This document shows, one piece after another, positions 47,925 to 56,993 of a stretch of 64,000 nucleotides of DNA. The notes beneath the pieces were generated by a model. It did not search any database. It was given only the letters and a program-made list of their open reading frames with translations, and was not told where the DNA came from. Where the stretch lies: contig CAWCKS010000014.1 in assembly GCA_963796195.1 (NCBI GenBank), forward strand, positions 682,001 to 746,000. The letters run 5' to 3'. The position numbers were made by a program, and so were the translations under genes. The stretch's first letter is position 1. Every line of letters begins with the position of its first letter. The DNA comes from CAWCKS01 sp963796195 (GTDB taxonomy: Bacteria; Pseudomonadota; Alphaproteobacteria; Rhizobiales; Xanthobacteraceae).

Positions 47925-48986
47925 GCAACGCCAAAGGTCACGGCGTCGCTGTGAAGATCGAGGACTGCGGCAAGACCTTTGCCGACGGCACCCGCGCGCT
48001 CGAGCCGACCACGCTCGACATTGCATCCGGCGAAACGCTGGTGCTGCTCGGTCCGTCGGGCTGCGGTAAGACGACAATGCTCCGGATCATCGCGGGCCTC
48101 GAGGACTGCCTGACCCGGGCGGGCGCGTCCTGTTCAACGGCACCGACGTTTCGCCGCTGCCGATCGAGCGCCGCAATGTCGGCATGGTGTTCCAGTCCTA
48201 CGCGCTGTTTCCCAACATGACCGTCGCCGACAATATCGCCTACGGCCTGAAGGTGCGCGGCATCGACAAGGGCGCGCGCGCCGCGCGCGTCGCCGAGCTT
48301 GTCACTCTGACCAATATTGCCGGGCTGGAGAACCGGCGGATCGATCAGTTGTCCGGCGGGCAGCGGCAGCGCGTCGCGCTGGCGCGCGCGGTTGCGATCC
48401 GGCCGAGCATTCTCCTGCTCGACGAGCCGCTGACGGCGCTCGATGCCGCGTTGCGCGAGCGCTTGCGCAGCGAGCTCAACCAGCTGCTCCGGGCGCTTGG
48501 CATCACCACGATCTACGTCACGCACGACCAGGCGGAAGCGATGGAAATCAGCGACCGTATCGTGGTGATGCGCAAGGGTTCGATCGCCCAGGTCGGCACG
48601 CCGCGCGACATCTACTTTTCGCCGCGCAACCGATTTGTCGCGGAATTCGTCGGCGCTGCCAATATCGTGGAGGCGCCGGTCGAGAACGGCCGCCTCGTGC
48701 TGCCGGGCGGCACACTCGCAATCGGCAACGGTGCAGAGCTGGCATCGGCCATCGTCATGATCAGGCCCGAGGTCATCGAGGCCGTGGAGCCAGAGTCGGG
48801 CGACCCTGGTCGGCTGCGTCGAAAGCGTCAGCTTCACCGGCAACCGCCAGCGCATCAGCGTCGACGGGCGCCGCGCATAAGCCGCTGATGGTTGATGCGC
48901 CCAACAGCGTCGCCGTCAAGAGTGGCGAACGCATCGGCCTTGCGGTTCCACAAGACGCCATCCGACTGCTGCCACCGGAGGACTGA
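47921..48986 (+). CDS. ABC transporter ATP-binding protein (three frame breaks)
   Basis: PotA/FbpC/PhnT-type ATPase. Walker A GPSGCGKTTMLRI, then a frame break at 48106-48113 (GLED... to DPGGRVLFNGTDVSPLPIER), Q-loop VFQSYALFP, signature LSGGQRQRVALARAV, Walker B ILLLDEPLTALD and H-loop VTHDQAEAM. Further breaks near 48799 (surplus G; continues ATLVGCVESVSFTGNRQRIS) and 48865-48877 lie in the C-terminal TOBE-like domain, which ends AIRLLPPED. Its TGA overlaps the ATG of the phosphodiesterase (48986). Three breaks in one gene are the most here; true decay cannot be excluded. Confidence 0.82.
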
Positions 48987-49825
48987 TGTCGACCAAGCGC
49001 CTCCTCATCGCGCAAATCTCCGACCTGCACATCAAGCGACCGGGCGCGAAGGCCTATCAGCGCGTCGACACCGCGAAGGCGTTGGAAAACTGCATCGAAG
49101 TGTTGAACGCGCTCGAACCGCGACCGGACCTCGTCGTCATCACCGGCGATCTCGCCGATACCGCGGCCGCGGATGAGTACGAGCATCTCAAACGGTTGCT
49201 TGGGCCATTGCAGCTCCCCTTCGTCAGCGTGCCCGGCAACCACGATTCCCGCGAGTTGATGCGCGAAGCCTTTCCCGACCAGGGCTACGCGCTCCCCTCC
49301 GGCGCCCTCAACCAGACGCGCGAGCTCGCCGCACTCGACCTTATCCTGCTCGATTCCAGCGTGCCGCGGCACCCACATGGCGAACTCGACGACGCGACGC
49401 TGCGATGGCTCGAGGCAACGCTCGGCGCATCCGAGCAACGTCCCGCATTGCTGTTCCTGCATCATCCGCCGTTCGTGACCGGCATCGCCCACATGGATCG
49501 GCAGAACCTGCGCAACGCAGATGACCTTGCCGCGATCGTGCGCCGCCACAAGCGCGTCCGGCTGATTGCTTGCGGACACGTCCATCGCTCGACGTTCACG
49601 ACGTTTGCCGATGTGCCGACCACGATCTGCCCCGCGCCCAACCATGCCGTCGATCTCGACCTTGCCGAGGCGCGTCGCCCCTCGTTCAGGGTCGAGCCGC
49701 CAGCCTTCCATCTGCACACGTGGTCCGAAGGCGATGGCTTCGGCACTGTCATCACCCACACGGTGCCGATTGGAGAGTTCGATGGGCCGCATCCGTTCTT
49801 CGGCCCCGACGGCAGGCTGCTTTGA
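48986..49825 (+). CDS. Class III metallophosphodiesterase (GpdQ/CpdA-like)
   Basis: Di-metal calcineurin-like phosphodiesterase with all five metal blocks: ISDLHIK, VITGDLADT, VPGNHDSRE, LLFLHHPPF and ACGHVHRS. GpdQ hydrolyses glycerophosphodiesters and CpdA hydrolyses cAMP; no signal peptide means cytoplasmic action. Start-stop overlap with the ABC ATPase gene shows co-translation, so the likely substrate is what the transporter brings in. Confidence 0.9.
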   Translation: MSTKRLLIAQISDLHIKRPGAKAYQRVDTAKALENCIEVLNALEPRPDLVVITGDLADTAAADEYEHLKRLLGPLQLPFVSVPGNHDSRELMREAFPDQGYALPSGALNQTRELAALDLILLDSSVPRHPHGELDDATLRWLEATLGASEQRPALLFLHHPPFVTGIAHMDRQNLRNADDLAAIVRRHKRVRLIACGHVHRSTFTTFADVPTTICPAPNHAVDLDLAEARRPSFRVEPPAFHLHTWSEGDGFGTVITHTVPIGEFDGPHPFFGPDGRLL

Positions 49826-50119
49826 GCCGCGCCGTGCCCGGCTTGCCCGAAAAAAGCGCAAATCGACCGGCGAGGCCGGTCCGGGATCGCTACTGATCTT
49901 GACGCGACGACGAAGGCTCGCGATCCTCGATCACGGCGGCGATTGAGGGGCATGGCAGTCGCCGCCGCAATAAAAAGATGACCGGACGCCTTACATCCGG
50001 CGCGGAGCGCGATCGTCACTTCGATCCGTGGCATCGCACGTCGGCAGGACAGTCGGTCGAACTGACGCCGACCAGGTCCTGACGCGGAGCTCTAATCCGG
50101 CCGGAGTTGGGAGGGGACC

Positions 50120-51115
50120 ATGCAGACGATCTTCGACTCGCGCACGCTGCCGGCGGCCAAGCGCTATAAGTCGTGGCAGGATGCCATTTGCGAAATCTAC
50201 TTCCAGGTCGACTGCAAGCCGGAAGAGCGCGACGACTACGATGGTCTGGTGCGCGAAGCGCGCTTCGGCCCACTGATCCTGACCGACACCTTGTCGTCGC
50301 CGCAGGTCGTGTTGCGACAGAACCGCCATATCTCGCGGCTCGCCAAGGATTGCTACATCTTCGGGCTGCCGCAATACGGCCGGGTCGGCTTCAGCCAGGC
50401 CGATACCTCACTCACCATGCATCCCGGCGCCGCCGGCCTGTTCTATGCCAGCGAGCCCTATGATCTGCGCGGCAAGGCTCCGGTCCGCGTGTTCTGGATG
50501 GAAATCCCCCAACAAGCGCTGGCAAGCCGCTTCAGTTCCGGTCGTGCCCCGATCAACGCGGTGCTCAACATCGAACGCGGCCTCGGCCGCATCGCGGCCG
50601 AGTTCTGCACGACGCTCGCCGCCAAGAGCGCATTCCTGGACGACGACGCGCGGGCAAAGCTCGGCGACGAATTCCTGGATATTCTGGCAACCGCCATCGA
50701 CACCGGTCTTGACCGCGAGCCCACCGGCGAGCGGACGGTCCGCAAGGCCAGGCTCCGGTCCGTGAAGGCCTACATCGACGCCCACCTGCGCGAGCCGAAT
50801 CTGACGCTGGAGTTGGTCGCAAGAAACAACGGCATCTCGCTGCGCTACCTGCACGAATTATTCACCGTGATGGACACGACCGTCTCCGACTGGATCTGGC
50901 TTCGGCGGTTGCAGCAATGCCATGCGCTGCTGACCCATCCCGGGCACGCCGCGCGCTCGATCACCGAGATCGCGTTCTCGATGGGCTTCAACAGCTCCTC
51001 GCACTTCAGCAACCGCTTCCGCGAGGAGTTTGGGTTACGACCGTCAGATGTCAGGCTCGGCGGCTCGGCGAGCCGTACGCGACCTGAGGCAGCACCCGGG
51101 CGAGCGGAACTTTAG
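50120..51115 (+). CDS. AraC-family regulator
   Basis: 331 residues. The N-terminal sensor region is AraC-binding-like (PF14525 type; RQNRHISRLAKDCYIFGLPQ in part). The C-terminal double HTH has ELVARNNGISLRYLHELFTV and ITEIAFSMGFNSSSHFSNRF, then REEFGLRPSDVR. GGGAGGGGACC precedes ATG 50120. It sits about 200 bp upstream of the iron-sulfur gene pair on the same strand and may control it. Confidence 0.88.
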   Translation: MQTIFDSRTLPAAKRYKSWQDAICEIYFQVDCKPEERDDYDGLVREARFGPLILTDTLSSPQVVLRQNRHISRLAKDCYIFGLPQYGRVGFSQADTSLTMHPGAAGLFYASEPYDLRGKAPVRVFWMEIPQQALASRFSSGRAPINAVLNIERGLGRIAAEFCTTLAAKSAFLDDDARAKLGDEFLDILATAIDTGLDREPTGERTVRKARLRSVKAYIDAHLREPNLTLELVARNNGISLRYLHELFTVMDTTVSDWIWLRRLQQCHALLTHPGHAARSITEIAFSMGFNSSSHFSNRFREEFGLRPSDVRLGGSASRTRPEAAPGRAEL

Positions 51116-51317
51116 GGCGCGGGGCAGCGCTCTGGCCGATGCAGGCGGGTGTCCGCTCCTGGAAAGGCGGCCGTGTTCGGCTCGCGGCGAGCATTTCGTT
51201 TGTGGCTCCAACGCGGTTCGTCGGCCGGCTCGCCTGCGGAAACTGGTGATATCTACAATTGATCGTGTCGTTCGCAAGCTTGACTGAAAAGCCACGAGAC
51301 CGCATTTTGCCCGTGCC

Positions 51318-51749
51318 ATGACCAGGCTTCCCCCAGCGCGCGCCGAAACCACCGAAGCTTTCCTGATGCAATCCGGCCCGGAGCTTGCCGCGTTGTGCAC
51401 GGAATGCGGCGCCTGCTTCAACGCCTGTCCGATGGTCGATTACGTGAATTTGCGCGGCGCTGATCCCAAGATCGTCACCAGTGGATTGCGCCGGCTGGCG
51501 AGCGGTGCGGCCGCTCCAGAAGAGACAGTGGCCTGGCTCGGCGCCTGCACCAAGAGCGGCCAGTGCGTCGATGCGTGCCCGCAAAAGGCTGTGGGGCTTG
51601 ATGCCATGCTGCTGGTCCGGATCGCCAAGCAACGCGCGATCAACGGAACGCGACAACTGCCGGTCAAGCAGGATCCTTCGTATTTCCCGCGCATCAAGAC
51701 CTTCGCACGACTGCAGCTCAGCGATGAGGAACTTGAGAAATGGCTGTGA
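51318..51749 (+). CDS. HdrC-like ferredoxin-type iron-sulfur protein
   Basis: 143 residues, with two ferredoxin motifs of the HdrC/GlpC type. The first is complete, CTECGACFNACP. The second reads CTKSGQCVDACP, with Ser at the second ligand position, so cluster 2 may be [3Fe-4S] or Ser-ligated. The spacing and following helices fit HdrC. The stop overlaps the start of the HdrB-like gene (51740). The start at ATG 51318 has no clear ribosome site. Electron transfer to the HdrB-like partner is inferred. Confidence 0.82.
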   Translation: MTRLPPARAETTEAFLMQSGPELAALCTECGACFNACPMVDYVNLRGADPKIVTSGLRRLASGAAAPEETVAWLGACTKSGQCVDACPQKAVGLDAMLLVRIAKQRAINGTRQLPVKQDPSYFPRIKTFARLQLSDEELEKWL

Positions 51750-52606
51750 GCGACAATCGCGTCACGTTCTGGTTCGGCTGCAACATGCTGCGCCACGCCG
51801 AAATGATCCGCCTGTCGATCATGCTGCTGGAGCGTGCAGGCTACGATGTCAGCGCTGCCGGCGGCCCGGCCTACTGCTGCGGCACCAGCCACGACCATCA
51901 ACCGCATGGAGCGAGCAACATGGCGGGCCGGACCGTCAGCCGCTTCAATGAGGCCGCCACGAAGGACGGTCGCGGCACTGTCGTTACCTGGTGTCCCTCG
52001 TGCCACATGCACATGTCCGACATCATGGCGCCGGGCAATACGGTTGCGTTCGATATCACGCACATTTCCGAATTGCTCGTCGCATCAATCGATCGGCTGG
52101 CGCCATTGTTGACTGTTCCAGTGCCGCGCCGCGTGCTGCTGCACCGGCATCTCGGTTTCTCAACCCACGTGCCGATCAACGATCGTGTCACCAGCCTGCT
52201 GTCGCGAATACCAGGGCTCGAACTGATCGAGGGACCTGCACATCCCGGCCACATGTGCAGTGGTCTTGCTACCGTGCCAGGCGCACTGAAGGCGGTGATC
52301 GGCGAGACTTGGTCGGCGGCGATCGCAAATCGCGCCGACACCGTGTGCACGATCTTTCATCCGTGCCATCGCGAAATCGCAGCGTTCGACGATCGCGACA
52401 ACATCGGGGTCAGGAACTGGGTTCAGCTCGTTGCCGAAGCAATGGGTATCGAAGCCAGCGACGCCTATGTTGGCTGGCGCAATGGCGGTGCGCCCGATAT
52501 CGCGGCAATCGAACGCGCCGAGCCGTCGCGCTATCAGGCGCTGATTGAACCTGAACTGCGCAAGGCACCCCCGTTGCCTGCGGCCCCCGCCGGCGCGGCG
52601 GAGTGA
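51740..52606 (+). CDS. HdrB-like CCG-domain protein
   Basis: 288 residues. The first half has one full CCG motif: Cys in WFGCNMLRH, then 31 residues to AYCCGTS, then 37 to WCPSCHMHM. The second half shows the same layout with lost ligands (LLHRHLGFST, GHMCSGLA, FHPCHREI), so it probably binds one noncubane cluster and not two. No HdrA or flavoprotein is adjacent. The disulfide or other substrate is unknown. Confidence 0.82.
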   Translation: MAVSDNRVTFWFGCNMLRHAEMIRLSIMLLERAGYDVSAAGGPAYCCGTSHDHQPHGASNMAGRTVSRFNEAATKDGRGTVVTWCPSCHMHMSDIMAPGNTVAFDITHISELLVASIDRLAPLLTVPVPRRVLLHRHLGFSTHVPINDRVTSLLSRIPGLELIEGPAHPGHMCSGLATVPGALKAVIGETWSAAIANRADTVCTIFHPCHREIAAFDDRDNIGVRNWVQLVAEAMGIEASDAYVGWRNGGAPDIAAIERAEPSRYQALIEPELRKAPPLPAAPAGAAE

Positions 52607-52747
52607 CGACGGCTGGGCTCAAAGGGACCAAGCCGATCGACTTTGAACTGTTGGCCAGGAGATCGTCGCGACGTCTACTTGTTTGGGGCAAAGCAGACTT
52701 CGTTTGCTCAATTTAAGTTCTTCCGTTTTGTGGCCCAGTTCGGACAG

Positions 52748-53146
52748 TCAGCTCCTAGCCAGATAGGCAACGGCTTCTATCTCCACCAAAACTTCCGGCT
52801 TCGCCAAGGACCGCACTTCAACAAGCGTGGAAGCGGGAAAATCTCCGGTGAAGAACTCGCGGCGCGCTCGCCAGACCTCAGTGTTGTTCTTGATGTCGAC
52901 CATGTAGATCGTCATTTTTACCAGGTCGTCCATCGACCCGCCGGCCGCCTTGATGATGCGATCAATGCGCGAAAATATTTGCTTCGTCTGTTCGTACTCG
53001 TTCTTGCCGACCATCGATGTGCCGCCTTCAAAGGGACGTGCTACCTGGCCGGAGATGAACAGCATGTCGCCTGCGCGTATAGCGTTTGACCACAGATCGG
53101 GGCCGGCCTCAGCGACATCGGGGACGGATACCTTTGTCCTGCGCAT
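52748..53146 (-). CDS. RidA/YjgF-family protein
   Basis: 132 residues with RidA core LFISGQVARPF, AAGGSMDDLVKMTIYMVDIK and PASTLVEVRSLAKPEVLVEIEAVAYL. The Arg that hydrolyses 2-aminoacrylate-type imines in RidA (in the IRA/PxRxxVE region) is not kept: ASTLVEV has Leu there. It is therefore a paralogue of other function (Rid2-7 type). GGAGAA precedes the start. It is convergent with the HdrB-like gene. Confidence 0.83.
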   Translation of the reverse strand: MRRTKVSVPDVAEAGPDLWSNAIRAGDMLFISGQVARPFEGGTSMVGKNEYEQTKQIFSRIDRIIKAAGGSMDDLVKMTIYMVDIKNNTEVWRARREFFTGDFPASTLVEVRSLAKPEVLVEIEAVAYLARS

Positions 53147-53355
53147 GGAATTCTCCTTATGATGATCTCTATAAAGGTCTCTCCGATACGTTTCGCCGTT
53201 AGTTTATCACAACTATGGGCAAGCCCATCGCATCGCCTTTTGGCCCTTAACGATCATACTAATCCGGACACACGACGTCGCTCTTGAGGGTAGTGCGAAC
53301 GCGATGGCCGAGCGCCCCCTGATGCGTCAGATTGTGCGTGCACGCTCCGGTTAGC

Positions 53356-54621
53356 TCAAGGAAACAGCCCCCGCGTCTGCTTCGCCGAGGCCACCGTCGA
53401 AACCCCGATCGCCATAGCCGCCATCCGGTACGAGACGTTGTCGCGTTTGGCGCGCTCCATCATGCGCTGGAACGAGCGGTCGAGGATGCGGTAGAGGCGG
53501 TCGAACACCTCGGCTTCCTCCCAGAACAGGCGCTGCAAGTCCTGCACCCATTCGAAATAGCTGACCACCACGCCGCCAGCGTTGCAGAGAATGTCAGGGA
53601 GCACGAAGATCTCGTCGCGGCGCTGGTCGAGCACGGCGTCGGCCTCCGGCGTGGTCGGTCCGTTGGCGCCCTCGGCGAGAATGCGGCACTTCAGCTTGCC
53701 GGCATTGTCGGCCGTGATGACGCGCTCGACGGCGGCGGGGATCAGGATATCGCAGCGCTGCACCAGGAGTTCGACCGGATCGATCGCGCTCTCCTTCGAG
53801 AAGCCGCGCAGCAGACCGTGTGCGCCGATGTGACGCTGCAGTGCGGGGATATCGATCCCCTTCGGGTCGTAGTAAGCCGCGGTGTGGTCGCTGACGCCGA
53901 CGATGCGGACGCCGCGCTCGGCCAATGCATAGGCGCTGATCGAGCCGACATTGCCAAAGCCCTGCACAATCGCGGTCGCCCCGCCGCTTTCCATGCCAAT
54001 CCGGTCGAGCGCGCGGCCCACGAGGAATGCGACGCCACGTCCAGTCGCCTCGCGCCGGCCGAGCGTGCCGCCGTTGGAAACCGGCTTTCCTGTGACGATC
54101 TCGTTGACGGTCTGGCCCTGGTACATGGAATAGGTGTCCATGAACCACGCCATCACCTGCTCGTTGGTGCCCATGTCGGGCGCCATAACGTCGGTCTGCG
54201 GCCCAACGAACGGGATCATCTCCTGCATGTAGCGGCGGGACAGTCCTTCGAGCTCACGTTGCGACAGCTTGTAAGGGTCGACCGTGACGCCGCCCTTGGC
54301 ACCGCCATAGGGCAGGCCGGCCAGCGCGCATTTCCAGCTCATCCACACCGCGAGGGCGGCGACCTCGCTAATATCGACCGACGGCGCAAACCGCGTGCCG
54401 CCCTTGGTCGGCCCCAGCGTAAGGTGGTGCTGCACGCGATAGCCCTGAAACACTTCGGTGCTGCCGTCGTCGCGATGGATCGGACAGGACACCGCGATCG
54501 CGCGTTTCGGATAAAGCAGGCGATCGCGATCATCGTGCGGAATTTGCAGATAATCGGCGACGTCCTGGAATTGCTTGCGCGCCATGTCGAACACCGGGCC
54601 GGAGTAGATCGTGTTGCTCAT
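53356..54621 (-). CDS. Glu/Leu/Phe/Val dehydrogenase (glutamate dehydrogenase-like)
   Basis: 421 residues with substrate Lys motif KCALAGLPYGGAKGGV, GPTKGGTRFAP, PDMGTNEQVMAWFMDTYS and Rossmann loop IVQGFGNVGSISA. ATG 54621 (MSNTIYSGPVFD) stands behind AGGAGG; the frame extending to 54711 is not used. The NAD-type hexameric glutamate dehydrogenase is closest. It is divergent from the Baeyer-Villiger-type gene. Confidence 0.9.
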   Translation of the reverse strand: MSNTIYSGPVFDMARKQFQDVADYLQIPHDDRDRLLYPKRAIAVSCPIHRDDGSTEVFQGYRVQHHLTLGPTKGGTRFAPSVDISEVAALAVWMSWKCALAGLPYGGAKGGVTVDPYKLSQRELEGLSRRYMQEMIPFVGPQTDVMAPDMGTNEQVMAWFMDTYSMYQGQTVNEIVTGKPVSNGGTLGRREATGRGVAFLVGRALDRIGMESGGATAIVQGFGNVGSISAYALAERGVRIVGVSDHTAAYYDPKGIDIPALQRHIGAHGLLRGFSKESAIDPVELLVQRCDILIPAAVERVITADNAGKLKCRILAEGANGPTTPEADAVLDQRRDEIFVLPDILCNAGGVVVSYFEWVQDLQRLFWEEAEVFDRLYRILDRSFQRMMERAKRDNVSYRMAAMAIGVSTVASAKQTRGLFP

Positions 54622-54781
54622 CGAAACCTCCTCGCCGACGCAGCGGCATTTTGACACTCGCCAATATCGGTTCGCATGCCGCCACGGCTGAAAAGCCGGG
54701 TATATCGGCATTTGCCATTCGGCATTGAGCCTTTAGTATCGCCTCAACGCGCCAGGAAAACACACAAAGAAAACTCACAAA

Positions 54782-56629
54782 ATGCAAAGCGAAACGATCA
54801 GGCTCGACCCGGAAGTTGCTGTTCTTGCCGGCAAAATCGATTTCGACCCGGATGCCCTGCTGAACAAATATCTGTCAGAGCGCGACAAGCGCCTGCGCCC
54901 GGACGGCTTTGAGCAGTACATCGAGGTCAAGGCGGAGTTCTCCCGCTACGTCGAGGACCCCTATGTCGAGCCCGGCTTCACGCGCGGTCCGGTGTTCGAC
55001 GAGGTCGAGTTCGCGATCATCGGCGGCGGCTTCGGCGGCCTGTTGATGGGCGCGCGGCTGCGCGAAGCGGGCTTCAACAGCCTGCGCGTGGTCGAGAATG
55101 CCGGCGACTTCGGCGGCACCTGGTACTGGAACCGCTATCCCGGCGCGATGTGCGACGTCGAATCCTACGTCTACCTGCCGCTGCTCGAAGAGCTCGGCTA
55201 CATGCCGAAGCACAAATATTCGTTTGCGCCCGAAATTCTCGAGCACTCGAAACGCATCGCCCGCCACTACCGGCTCTACGACGATGCGCTGCTGCAGACC
55301 GCGATCAGCGAATTGCGCTGGGACGAAGAGTCGAAGCGCTGGATCATCTCGACCAACCGCGGCGACCGCTTCAAGGCGCAGTATGTCGCGATGGCCAACG
55401 GGCCGCTGAGCCGGCCAAAACTGCCGGGTATTCCCGGCATCAACGACTTCAAGGGCTATACCTTCCACACCAGCCGCTGGGACTATCGCTACACCGGCGG
55501 CGACTCGTCAGGCAACCTGACCAACCTCGCCGACAAGCGGGTCGGCATCATCGGCACCGGCGCGACCGCGATCCAGTGCATCCCGCACCTCGGCGAATTG
55601 TCGAAGCAGCTTTATGTGTTCCAGCGCACGCCGTCCTCGATCGACGTCCGCAACAACGCCGAGACCGATCCGGCGTGGGCCACCTCGTTGCAGCCCGGCT
55701 GGCAGAAGCGGCGGATGGAGAATTTCAATACTCTGGTCAGCGGCGGCGACCAGGACGAGGATCTCGTCCGCGACGGCTGGACCGACATCTTCCGCAACCT
55801 GACCGGGCCGACGCTGGCGAACGCGGCGAAGAAGCTCGGCCGTCATCTCACGGCAGAAGAGCGCGCGCAGCTGCTGGTGCTCGCCGACTATCGCAAGATG
55901 AATCAGGTGCGCAGTCGCGTCGACACCATCGTCAAGGACCCCAAGACCGCTGCGTTGCTGAAGCCCTGGTACCGTCAATTTTGCAAGCGGCCCTGCTTCC
56001 ACGACGAGTACCTGGCAACCTACAACCGGCCGAACGTCGAACTGGTCGACACCAACGGCCATGGCGTCGAGCGTCTGACCGAGACCGGCGTCGTCGCCAA
56101 CGGCAAGGAGTATCCGGTCGACTGCCTGATCTTCGCCACCGGCTTCGAGGTCGGCACCTCGTTCACCCGCCGCGCCGGCTACGAGATCATCGGCCGTGAC
56201 GGCAGAAACATCTCGCAGCACTGGGCAGGCGGCCTCCGCACGCTGCACGGCCTGACCAGCCACGGCTTCCCGAATTGCTTCTTCCTCGGCCGCAGCCAGT
56301 CGGCGCTGACGGTCAGCGTGCCGATGGCGCTGAACGAGCAGGCGAAACACGTGACCTACATGATCACGGAGGCCCGCTCGCGCGGCTACAACATCGTCGA
56401 GCCGACCGCTGACGCCGAAGGCGACTACGTCAAGCTGATCCGCAGCCTCGCGCGGATGGGCGAGCGCTTCTACATGGAGTGCACCCCCGGCTATTACAAC
56501 AGCGAGGGCGAGCCCGGTAACAAGCATGGTTTCTTCTCGGAGACCTATGGTGCGGGCTCAGTGAAGTTCTTCGAGCTGCTCAAGGGCTGGCGCGACGAAG
56601 GCAGCATGAAGGGCATTGCGCTGCGCTGA
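54782..56629 (+). CDS. Baeyer-Villiger-type flavin monooxygenase
   Basis: 615 residues. FAD Rossmann motif IIGGGFGGLLMGARL (about 80), FGGTWYWNRYPGAMCDVESY, the Baeyer-Villiger fingerprint FKGYTFHTSRWDY (about 222-234) and second nucleotide motif IIGTGATAIQC (about 257). FATGFEVGTSF follows. The N-terminal 75 residues are an extra helical region seen in cyclohexanone- and phenylacetone-type homologues. It likely inserts oxygen into a ketone using NADPH; the ketone is unknown. Confidence 0.9.
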   Translation: MQSETIRLDPEVAVLAGKIDFDPDALLNKYLSERDKRLRPDGFEQYIEVKAEFSRYVEDPYVEPGFTRGPVFDEVEFAIIGGGFGGLLMGARLREAGFNSLRVVENAGDFGGTWYWNRYPGAMCDVESYVYLPLLEELGYMPKHKYSFAPEILEHSKRIARHYRLYDDALLQTAISELRWDEESKRWIISTNRGDRFKAQYVAMANGPLSRPKLPGIPGINDFKGYTFHTSRWDYRYTGGDSSGNLTNLADKRVGIIGTGATAIQCIPHLGELSKQLYVFQRTPSSIDVRNNAETDPAWATSLQPGWQKRRMENFNTLVSGGDQDEDLVRDGWTDIFRNLTGPTLANAAKKLGRHLTAEERAQLLVLADYRKMNQVRSRVDTIVKDPKTAALLKPWYRQFCKRPCFHDEYLATYNRPNVELVDTNGHGVERLTETGVVANGKEYPVDCLIFATGFEVGTSFTRRAGYEIIGRDGRNISQHWAGGLRTLHGLTSHGFPNCFFLGRSQSALTVSVPMALNEQAKHVTYMITEARSRGYNIVEPTADAEGDYVKLIRSLARMGERFYMECTPGYYNSEGEPGNKHGFFSETYGAGSVKFFELLKGWRDEGSMKGIALR

Positions 56630-56668
56630 CGCGAGCGGAGTCCACGCAAGAGTTATCAATTGATGCCC

Positions 56669-56698
56669 GCCCGCGGTGCCCAACGCGCCGCGGGCTTT
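56669..56698 (+). terminator. Weak hairpin terminator after the monooxygenase gene
   Basis: 8-bp perfect stem GCCCGCGG/CCGCGGGC with an 11-base loop, followed by TTTGCTTT. The rest of 56630-56993 holds no recognisable gene and should contain the promoter of the ABC operon. Confidence 0.5.
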
Positions 56699-56993
56699 GC
56701 TTTGAGCGGCGCTTATCGCGACCGCGACCAGGCCCGCGGTTGCGATGCGGCGAACGCGGGTTCCACGGATTAAGGTTGAGGGATCGGGTCCGCTCCGGAC
56801 GGCCCTTGCGGTCCCGCAACAACCACGACCATTGCACTCTCAAGCAAGTCCCGTTTGACGGGAGCCTCGATACTGTGGAAGCTGTTGAATAAATCAAAAA
56901 GAAACGGAAACTTCCGGGAGCTTTTTGCGATGCGAGATTCATCCATCGTAGTCGCCGCCCGTGAAGCAACTCCCAGCTAACAGGGAGATCGCC

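Noticed and set aside
55508..56527. A 339-codon frame antisense to the Baeyer-Villiger-type gene
   Set aside because: Composition-driven shadow; no start signal or domain.
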